A DNA stretch of 64,000 nucleotides from Avena insularis (lineage: Eukaryota; Streptophyta; Magnoliopsida; Poales; Poaceae): contig JAJUPC010000234.1 in assembly GCA_023614405.1 (NCBI GenBank), positions 407,501 through 471,500 on the forward strand, given 5' to 3'. Shown piece after piece: positions 54,772 through 64,000 of the stretch. The notes below the pieces were generated by a model. That model searched no databases and was not told the DNA's origin. It saw only the letters and a program-made list of their open reading frames with translations. Numbering within the stretch: position 1 is the stretch's first letter; the number at the start of each line of letters is the position of its first letter. A program made the translations under genes and the position numbers.

Positions 54772-57757
54772 TTGTTAGTAAAAAGAACACACATGTAATG
54801 ACACTGGTGGATCCATGTGTGGTCCCTGAAGAGAACACACATTTCAATGACTCTGGCTGTTGTTAGTAAAAATAAACACATGCAATGACACTGGTGGTTC
54901 CACAGGTGGATTGTGAAAAGAACACAAATGCAATGACACTGGTGGGTCCATATGTGGTATGTGAAAAGAACACACATTTCAATGACTCTACTTGTTGTTT
55001 GTAAAAATAACACACAAGCAATGACACTAGTGGATCCATAGGTGGTCTCTAAGAGATCACACATGCAATGACAATGGTGGATCCATATCTGGTATGTGAA
55101 AAGAACACACATGCAATGACACTGGTTGTTGTTAGTAAAAAGAGCACACATGCAATGACACTGGTGGATGCATGTGTGGTCTCTGAAGAGAACGCACATT
55201 TGAGTGACTCTTGTTGTTAGTAAAAAGACACACATGCAATGACACTGGTGGATCCATGTGTGGTCTCTAAAGAGATCACACATTTCAATGACACTGGTGG
55301 ATCCATATGTGGTATGTGAAAAGAACAGTCATGAAATGACTCCAGTTGTTGTTAGTAAAAAGAACACACATGCAATGACACTGGTGGATCCATAGGTGGA
55401 TTGTGAAAAGAGCACACATGCAATGACACTGGTGGATCCATATGTGGTATGTGAAAAGAACACACATGCAATGACTCTGGTTGTTGTTAGTAAATAGAAC
55501 ACACATGCAATGACACTCGTGGATCCATAGGTGGATTGTGAAAAGAACACACATGCAATGACACTCGTGGATCCATAGGTGGTATGTGAAAAGAACACAC
55601 ATTTCAATGACTCTGGTTGTTGTTAGTAAAAAGAACACACATGCAATGACACTGGTGGATCCATAGGTGGATTGTGAAAAGAGCACAGATGCAATGACAC
55701 TAGTGGATCCATATGTGGTATGTGAAAAGAACACACATGCAATGACTCCAGTTGTTGTTAGTAAAAAGAACACACATATAATGACACTAGTGGATCCATG
55801 TGTGGTCTCTGAAGGGAACACACATTCCAATGACTGTGGTTGTTGTTAGTAAAAAGAACACACATGCAATGACACTGGTGGATCCATAGGTGGATTGTGA
55901 AAAGAACACACATGCAATGACACTGGTGGGTCTATATGTGGTATGTGAAAAGAACACACATGCAATGACTCTGGTTGTTGTTAGTAAAAAGAACACATGC
56001 AATGACACTGGTGGATCCATAGGTGGATTGTGAAAAGAACACACATGCAATGACACTGGTGGATCCATAGGTGGTATGTGAAAAGAACACACATTTCAAT
56101 GACTCTGGTTGTTGTTAGTAAAAAGAACACACATGCAATGACACTGGTGGATCCATAGGTGGATTGTGATAACACATGCAATGACACTGGTGGATCCATA
56201 TGTGGTATGTGAAAAGAACACACATGCAATGACTCCAGTTGTTGTTAGTAAAAAAGAACACACATGCAATGACACTGGTGGATCCATAGGTGGATTGTGA
56301 AAAGAACACACATGCAATGACACTGGTGGGTCTATATGTGGTATGTGAAAATAACACACATGCAATGACTCTGGTTGTTGTTAGTAAAAAGAACACACAT
56401 GCAATGACACTGGTGGATCCATAGGTGGATTGTGAAAAGAACACACATGCAATGACACTGGTGGATCCATAGGTGGTATGTGAAAAGAACACACATTTCA
56501 ATGACTCTGGTTGTTGTTAGTAAAAAGAACACACATGCAATGACACTGGTGGATCCATAGGTGGATTGTGAAAAGAGCACACATGCAATGACACTGGTGG
56601 ATCCATATGTGGTATGTGAAAAGAACACACATGCAATGAATCCAGTTGTTGTTAGTAAAAAGAACACACATGCAATGACATTGGTGGATCCATGTGTGGT
56701 CTCTGAAGAGAACACACATTTCAATGACACTGGTGGATCCATATGTGGTATGTGAAAAGAACAGTCATGAAATGACTCCAGTTGTTGTTAGTAAAAAGAA
56801 CACACATGCAATGACACTGGTGGATCCATAGGTGGATTGTGCAAAGAACACACATGCAATGACCTTTGGCGGATCCATATGTGGTATCTGAAAAGAACAC
56901 ATGCAATGACTCTAGTTGTTGTTAGTAAAAAGAGCACACATGCAATGACACTGGTGGATCCATGTGTGGTCTCTGAAGAGAACACACATGCAATAACACT
57001 GGTGGATCCATAGGTGGTATGTGAAAAGAACACACATTTCAATGAGTCTGGTTGTTGTTTGAAAAAGAACACACATGCAATGACACTGGTGGATCCATAG
57101 GTGGATTGTGAAAACAGCACACATGCAATGACACTAGTGAATCCATATGTGGTATGTGAAAAGAACACACATGCAATGACTTCAGTTGTTGTTAGTAAAA
57201 AGAACACACATGTAATGACACTTGTGGATCCATGTGTGGTCTCTGAAGAGAACACACATTTCAATGACTCTAGTTGTTGTTAGTAAAAAGAGCACACATG
57301 CAATGACACTGGTGGATCCATATGTGGTATGTGAAAAGAACACACATGCAATGACTCCAGTTGTTGTTAGTAAAAAGAACACACATGTAATGACACTGGT
57401 GGATCCATGTGTCATCTCTGAAGAGAACACACATTTCAATGACACTGGTGGATCCATATGTGGTATGTGAAAAGAACCGTCATGAAATGACTCAAGTTGT
57501 TGTTAGTAAAAAGAACACAGATGCAATGACACTGGTGGATCCATAGGTGGATTGTGAAAAGAACACACATGAATGACACTGGTGGATCCATATGTGGTAT
57601 GTGAAAAGAACACACATGTAATGACTCTGGTTGTTGTTAGTAAATAGAACACACATGCAATAACACTGGTGGATCTATAGGTTGATTGTGAAAAGAACAC
57701 ACATGCAATGACACTGGTGGATCCATAGGTGGTATGTGAAAAGAACACACATTTCAA
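54772..57757 (+). repeat. About 3 kb block, copy 3 of 3
   Basis: This is the third copy, 3898 bp downstream of copy 2. Copies 2 and 3 share GTGAATCC near 53240 and 57137, where copy 1 has GTAAATCC, so they look closer to each other. Private damage includes GTGATAACACATG near 56166 and ACCTTTGGCGG near 56861. Confidence 0.85.
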
Positions 57758-59040
57758 TGACTCTACTTGTTGTTAGTAAAAAGAACACACATGCAATGAC
57801 ACTGGTGGATCCATAGGTGGATTGTGAACAGAGCACACATGCAATGACTCTGGTTGTTGTTAGTAAAAAGAACACACATGCAAAAACACAGGTGGATCCA
57901 TAGGTGGATTGTGAAAAGAACATACATGTAGTGACACAGGTGGATCCATAGGTGGTATGTGAAAAGAACACACATTTCAATGAGTCTGGTTGTTGTTAGT
58001 AAAAAGAACACACATGCAATGACACTGGTGGATCCATAGGTGGATTGTGAAAAGAGCACACATGCAATGACACTAGTGGATCCATATGTGGTATGTGAAA
58101 AGAACACACATGCAATGTCTCCAGTTGTTGTTAGTAAAAACAACACACATGTAATGACACTGGTGGATCCATTTGTGGTCTCTGAAGAGAACACACATTT
58201 CAATGACTGTGGTTGTTGTTAGTAAAAAGAACACACATGCAATGACACTGGTGGATCCATAGGTGGATTGTGAAAGGAACACAAATGCAATGACACTGGT
58301 GGGTCCATATGTGGTATGTGAAAAGAACACACATGCAATGACTCTGGTTGTTGTTAGTAAAAAGAACACACATGCAATGACACTGGTGGATCCATAGGTG
58401 GATTGTGAAAAGAACACACATGCAATGACACTGGTGGATCCATAGGTGGTATGTGAAAAGAACACACGTTTCAATGACTCTGGTTGTTGTTAGTAAAAAG
58501 AACACAGATGCAATGACACTGGTGGATCCATAGGTGGATTGTAAAAAGAACACACATGCAATGACACTGGTCGATCCATATGTGGTATGTGAAAAGAACA
58601 CACATGTAATGACTTTGGTTGTTGTTAGTAAATAGAACACACATGCAATGACACTGGTGGATCTATAGGTGGATTGTGAAAAGAACACACATGCAATGAC
58701 ACTGGTGGATCCATAAGTGGTATGTGAAAAGAACACACATTTCAATGACTCTAGTTGTTGTTAGTAAAAAGAACACACATGCAATGACACTGGTGGATCC
58801 ATAGGTGGATTGTGAACTGAGCACACATGCAATGACTCTGGTTGTTGTTAGTAAAAAGAACACACATGCAAAAACACTGGTGGATCCATAGGTGGATTGT
58901 GAAAAGAACATACATGTAGTGACACAGGTGGATCCATAGGTGGTATGTGAAAATAACACACAAGCAATGACTCCAGTTGTTGTTAGTAAAAAGAACACAC
59001 ATGTAATGACACAAGTGGATCCATGTGTGGTCTTTGAAGA
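57758..59040 (+). repeat. Chimeric stretch ending the homogenised interior
   Basis: Sequence near 57763-57970 recurs at 58751-58950 at about 988 bp offset, with shared CATACATGTAGTG and GTGAACAG/GTGAACTG. At about 58945 the second copy switches to a segment bearing ACAAGCAATG and GTCTTTGAAG, as seen near 20690 and 25680. It then switches near 59050 to one bearing CTTGTTGTTTG and TATCTGG, as seen near 48090. Three block families therefore meet within about 120 bp. Confidence 0.65.
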
Positions 59041-62000
59041 GAACACACATTTCAATGACTCTACTTGTTGTTTGTAAAAATAACACACAAGCAATGACAC
59101 TAGTGGATCCATAGGTGGTCTCTAAGAGATCACACATGCAATGACAATGGTGGATCCATATCTGGTATGTGAAAAGAACACACATGCAATGACACTGGTT
59201 GTTGTTAGTAAAAAGAGCACACATGCAATGACACTGGTGGATGCATGTGTGGTCTCTGAAAACACACATTTGAGTGACTCTTGTTGTTAGTAAAAAGAAC
59301 ACACATGCAATGACACTGGTGGATCCATGTGTGGTCTCTAACAAGAACACACATTTCAATGACAATGGTGGATCCATATGTGGTATGTGAAAAGAACACA
59401 CATGAAATGACTCTGGTTGTTGTTAGTAAAAAGAACACACATGCAATGACACTGTTGGATCCATAGGTGGATTGTGAAAAGAGCACACATGCAATGACAC
59501 TGGTGGATCCATATGTGGTATGTGAAAAGAACACACATGCAATGACTCTGGTTGTTGTTAGTAAATAGAACACACATGCAATGACACTAGTGGAACCATA
59601 GGTGGATTGTGAAAAGAACACACATGCAATGACACTGGTGGATCCATATGTGGTATGTAAAAAGAACACACATTTCAATGACTCTGGTTGTTGTTAGTAA
59701 AAGAACACACATGCAATGACACTGGTGGATCCATAGGTGGATTGTGAAAAGAGCACACATGCAATGACACTAGTGGATCCATATGTGGTATGTGAAAAGA
59801 ACACACATGCAATGACACCAGTTGTTTGTAGTAAAAAGAAAACACCTATCATGACACTAGTGGATCCATGTGGGGTCTCTGAAGAACACACATTCAATGA
59901 CTGTGGTTGTTTTTAGTAAAAAGAACACACATGCAATGACACTGGTGGATCCATAGGTGGATTGTGAAAAGAGCACACATGCAATGACACTGGTGGGTCC
60001 ATATGTGGTATGTGAAAAGAACACACATGCAATGACTCTGGTTGTTGTTAGTAAAAAGAACACACATGCAATGACACTGGTGGATCCATAGGTGGATTGT
60101 GAAAAGAACACACATGCAATGACACTGGTGGATCCATATGTGGTATGTGAAAAGAACACACATTTCAATGACTCTGGTTGTTGTTAGTAAAAGAACACAC
60201 ATGCAATGACACTGGTGGATCCATAGGTGGATTGTGAAAAGAACACACATGCAATGACACTGGTGGATCCATATGTGGTATGTGAAAAGAACACACATGC
60301 AATGACTCCAGTTGTTGTTAGTAAAAAAGAACACACATGCAATGACACTGGTGGATCCATAGGTGGATTGTGAAAAGAACACACATGCAATGACACTGGT
60401 GGATCCATATGTGGTATGTGAAAAGAACAGTCATGAAATGACTCTGGTTGTTGTTAGTAAAAAATCACACATGCAATGACACTGGTGGATCCATAGGTGG
60501 ATTGTGAAAAGAACACACATGCAATGACACTGGTGGATCCATAGGTGGTATGTGAAAAGAACACACATTTCAATGACTCTGGTTGTTGTTAGTAAAAAGA
60601 ACACACATGCAATGACACTGGTGGATCCATAGGTGGATTGTGAAAAGAGCACACATGCAATGACACTGGTGGATCCATATGTGGTATGTGAAAAGAACAC
60701 ACATGCAATGACTCCAGTTGTTGTTAGTAAAAAGAACACACATGCAATGACACTGGTGGATCCATGTGTGGTCTCAAAAGAGAACACACATTTCAATGAC
60801 ACTGGTGGATCCATATGTGGTATGTGAAAAGAACAGTCATGAAATGACTCAGTTGTTGTTAGTAAAAAGAACACACATGCAATGACACTGGTGGATCCAT
60901 AGGTGGATTGTGAAAGAACACACATGCAATGACACTTTGGTGGATCCATATGTCGTATGTGAAAAGAACACACATGCAATGACTCTAGTTGTTGTTAGTA
61001 AAAGAGCACACATGCAATGACACTGGTGGATCCATGTGGATTCTGAAAAGAACACATGCAATGACACTGGTGGATCCATAGGTGGTATGTGAAAAGAACA
61101 CACATTTCAATGACTCTAGTTGTTGTTAGTAAAAAGAACACACATGCAATGACACTGGTGGATCCATAGGTGGATTGTGAAAAGAACACACATGCAATGA
61201 CACTGGTGAATCCATATGTGGTATGTGAAAAGAACACACATGCAATGACTCTGGTTTTTGTTAGTAAAAAGAACACACATGTAATGACACTTGTGGATCC
61301 ATGTGTGGTCTCTGAAGAGAACACACATTTCAATGACTCTAGTTGTTGTTAGTAAAAAGAACACGCATGCAATGACATTGGTGGATCCATGTGTGGTATG
61401 TGAAAAGAACACACATGCACTGACTCAGTTGTTGTTAGTAAAAGAACACACATGTAATGACACTGGTGGATCCATGTGGTCTCTAAAGAGAACACACATT
61501 TCAATGACACTGGTGGATCCATATGTGGTATGTGAAAAGAACACACATGAAATGACTCAAGTTGTTGTTAGTAAAAAGAACACACATGCAATGACACTGG
61601 TGGATCCATAGGTGGATTGTGAAAAGAACACACATGCAATGACACTGGTGGATCCATATGTGGTCTGCGAAAAGAACACACATGCAATGACTCTGGTTGT
61701 TGTTAGTAAATAGAACACACATGCAATGACACTGGTGGATCCATAGGTTGATTGTGAAAAGAACACACATGCAATGACACTGGTGGATCCATAGGTGGTA
61801 TGTGAAAAGAACACACATTTCAATGACTCTACTTGTTGTTAGTAAAAAGAACACACATGCAATGACACTGGTGGATCCATAGGTGGATTGTGAAAAGAAC
61901 ACACATGCAATGACTGTGGTTGTTGTTAGTATAAAGAACACACATGCAATGACAGGTGGATCCATAGGTGGATTGTGAAGAGAACACACATGCAATGACA

Positions 62001-64000
62001 CTGGTGGATCCATAGGTGGTATGTGAAAAGAACACACATTTCGATGAGTCTAGTTGTTGTTAGTATAAAGAACACACATGCAATGACACTGGTGGATCCA
62101 TAGGTGGATTGTGAAAAGAGAACCCATGCAATGACACTAGTGGATCCATATGTGGTATGTGAAAAGAACACACATGCAATGACTCCAGTTGTTGTTAGTA
62201 AAAAAACACACATGTAATGACACTGTGGATCCATTTGTGGTCTGAAAGAGAACACACATTTCAATGACTGTGGTTGTTGTTAGTATAAAGAACACACATG
62301 CAATGACACTGGTGGATCCATAGGTGGATTGTGAAAAGAGCACACATGCAATGACACTGGTGGATCCATATGTGGTATGTGAAAACAACACACATGCAAT
62401 GACTCCAGTTATTGTTAGTACAAAGAACACACATGCAATGACACTGGTGGATCCATAGGTGGATTGTGAAAAGAACACACATGCAATGACACTGGTGGAT
62501 CCATAGGTGGTATGTGAAAAGAACACACGTTTCAATGACTCTGGTTGTTGTTAGTAAAAAGAACACACATGCAATGACACTGGTGGATCCATATGTGGTA
62601 TGCGAAAAGAACACACATGCAATGACTCTGGTTGTTGTTAGTAAAAAGAACACACATGCAATGACACTGGTGGATCCATAGGTGGATTGTGAAAAGAACA
62701 CACATGCAATGACACTGGTGGATCCATAGGTGGTATGTGAAAAGAACACACATTTCAATGAGTCTGGTTGTTGTTTGAAAAAGAACACACATGCAATGAC
62801 ACTGGTGGATCCATCGGTGGATTGTGAAAACAGCACACATGCAATGACACTGGTGGATCCATATGTGGTATGTGAAAAGAACACACATGCAATGACTTCA
62901 GTTGTTGTTAGTAAAAAGAACACACATGTAATGACACTTGTGGATCCATGTGTGGTCTCTGAAGAGAACACACATTTCAATGACTCTGGTTGTTGTTAGT
63001 AAAAAGAACACACATGCAATGACGATCCATAGGTGGATTGTGAAAAGAGCACACATGCAATGACACTGGTGGATCCATATGTGGTATGTGAAAAGAACAC
63101 ACATGCAATGACTCCAGTTGTTGTTAGTAAAAAGAACACACATGTAATGACACTGGTGGATCCATGTGTCGTCTCTGAAGAGAACACACATTTCAATGAC
63201 ACTGGTGGATCCATATGTGGTATGTGAAAAGAACCGTCATGAAATGACTGAAGTTGTTGTTAGTAAAAAGAACACAGATGCAATGACACTGGTGGATCCA
63301 TAGGTGGATTGTGAAAAGAACACACATGCAATGACACTGGTGGATCCATATGTGGTATGTGAAAAGAACACACATGTAATGACTTTGGTTGTTGTTAGTA
63401 AATAGAACACACATGCAATGACACTGGTGGATCTATAGGTGGATTGTGAAAAGAACACACATGCAATGACACTGGTGGATCAATAGGTGGTATGTGAAAA
63501 CAACACACATTTCAATGACTCTGGATGTTGTTAGTAAAAAGAACACACATGCAATGTACTGGTGGATCCATAGGTGGATTGTGAAAAGAGCACACATGCA
63601 ATGACTCTGGTTGTTGTTAGTAAAAAGAACACACATGCAATGACACTGGTGGATCCATAGGTGGATTGTGAAAAGAACACACATGCAGTGACACAGGTGG
63701 ATACATAGGTGGTATGTGAAAAGAACACACATTTCAATGAGTCTGGTTGTTAGTAAAAAGAACACACATGCAATGACACTGGTGGATCCATAGGTGGATT
63801 GTGAAAAGGGCACACATGCAATGACACTAGTGGATCCATATGTGGTATGTGAAAAGAACACACATGCAATGTCTCCAGTTGTTGTTAGTAAAAAGAACAC
63901 ACATGTAATGACACTGGTGGATCCATTTGTGGTCTCTGAAGAGAACACACATTTCAATGACTGTGGTTGTTGTTAGTAAAAAGAACACACATGCAATGAC
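59041..64000 (+). repeat. Right array domain, mosaic with renewed small deletions
   Basis: Short deletions become frequent again, for example near 59265, 59885, 60912, 61035, 61465, 61957, 62205-62245, 63023 and 63557. E positions revert in places to GAACACACATGAAATG (near 59398 and 61543) and elsewhere carry CAGTCATG (60427, 60834) or CCGTCATG (63232). The domain looks like a mix of several block families. The window ends inside a module. Confidence 0.6.

Larger units (their letters stand above)
12851..59040 (+). repeat. Homogenised interior of the array
   Basis: Module lengths are very regular here and most differences are point variants shared between distant copies. The first E module with the CAGTCATG change lies at about 12917, and such modules then recur at spacings of roughly 0.4 to 1.5 kb up to the mid-50s. 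Nearly all the long, near-identical segmental duplications listed below fall in this domain, from 2911 bp and 4991 bp offsets on the left to 2998 and 3898 bp offsets on the right. Confidence 0.75.
3553..64000 (+). repeat. Modular higher-order satellite array, about 60.4 kb, open at the right end
   Basis: The whole stretch consists of direct repeats of 39, 48 and 49 bp modules sharing the 3' core GAACACACATGCAATG. All modules I read lie in the same orientation. Dividing the length by a mean module size near 45 bp gives an estimate of about 1300 modules; this is an estimate, not a count. The heads fall into classes A, B, B', C, D and E, and most positions follow the triplet C, then A or D, then B, B' or E. 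No transposon, gene or non-satellite insert interrupts the array, and it continues past the right edge. I do not recognise it as a named satellite family and cannot search databases. No function is evident. Heterochromatin, a subtelomeric block or a knob-like structure are possibilities that the sequence does not decide. Confidence 0.97.

Noticed and set aside
3540..64000. Many open reading frames of 60-313 codons on both strands
   Set aside because: All are translations of the satellite modules, repeat the same short peptides, overlap each other on both strands, and arise from module lengths divisible by three. None has a domain or codon pattern of a gene.
3553..64000. CRISPR-like pattern: an 18 bp direct repeat with 21-31 bp spacers
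   Set aside because: The spacers are themselves a few repeating heads, the repeat is too short, no cas genes are present, and the flank looks plant-derived. This is a satellite.
3553..64000. Centromeric satellite with a CENP-B box
   Set aside because: No CENP-B-box-like motif is present, the consensus lacks the CG that box requires, and the unit length is not the 150-180 bp typical of plant centromeric satellites. A centromeric location cannot be excluded, but nothing supports it.
3553..64000. CACTA transposon ends, because CACTAGTG and CACTGG recur
   Set aside because: The words are part of the module heads, all in direct orientation, with no inverted terminal repeats or transposase.
3553..64000. 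Whole array as an assembly artefact
   Set aside because: Copies differ by many private variants and show coherent nested duplications, which a simple collapse or duplication error would not create. Individual junctions could still be wrong.
3553..64000. Match to named grass satellites (pSc119.2, Afa/pAs1, pSc200 types)
   Set aside because: Unit sizes and motifs as I remember them do not fit, and I cannot run a search, so no family name is assigned.

Overview
The window has two parts. Positions 1 to about 3552 are non-satellite plant sequence that reads best, on the minus strand, as part of a long terminal repeat or the non-coding body of a grass LTR retrotransposon. From about 3553 to the last base, roughly 60.4 kb, everything is one uninterrupted, head-to-tail satellite array that runs off the right edge. 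I find no credible protein-coding gene, tRNA, rRNA, CRISPR array or intact transposase/polyprotein. The organism is probably a large-genome grass (Triticeae-like). That is inferred from the style of the flank (a TGTAGCATCCC-type LTR start read in reverse, a GC-rich tract with CCCTAG motifs, AT-rich tails) and from the presence of a very large, complex satellite. No gene anchors it.

The satellite is built from short modules that almost all end in the same core, GAACACACATGCAATG, and differ in their heads. Module C (39 bp) has a GTTGTTGTTAGTAAAAA head. Module A (48 bp) has GGATCC then ATAGGTGGATTGTG. Module B (48 bp) has GGATCC then ATATGTGGTATGTG. B' (49 bp) is a B-like module ending ATTTCAATG. 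D (49 bp) has GGATCC then ATGTGTGGTCTCTGAAG. E (48 bp) is a B head whose core has become CAGTCATGAAATG. The usual order is C-A-B, a 135 bp basic unit. These units assemble into higher-order blocks, for example C-A-B, C-A-B', C-A-B, C-D (494 bp) followed by C-A-B, C-A-B', C-A-B, C-D-E (543 bp), giving a 1037 bp unit at 26716-27752.

Above that level, the array is a mosaic of duplicated segments with offsets of about 0.32, 0.36, 1.34, 1.35, 1.8, 2.9, 3.0, 3.1, 3.9, 5.0, 6.0, 6.9 and 7.15 kb. Several still show their breakpoints inside a module, as unequal exchange would produce. Three domains are visible: a decayed left edge (3553 to about 12850, many small deletions, E-like modules lacking the CAGTCATG change), a homogenised interior (about 12851 to 59040), and a mosaic right part (59041 to 64000) where small deletions return.

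The dozens of apparent reading frames of 60-313 codons on both strands are by-products of module lengths divisible by three (39 and 48 bp) and of the absence of stop codons in some frames of the consensus. They translate into repetitive peptides and should not be annotated as genes. The notable content is the satellite itself: its modular grammar, its CG-free consensus, its lack of any nested transposon, and a recombination history that can be read from its variants.
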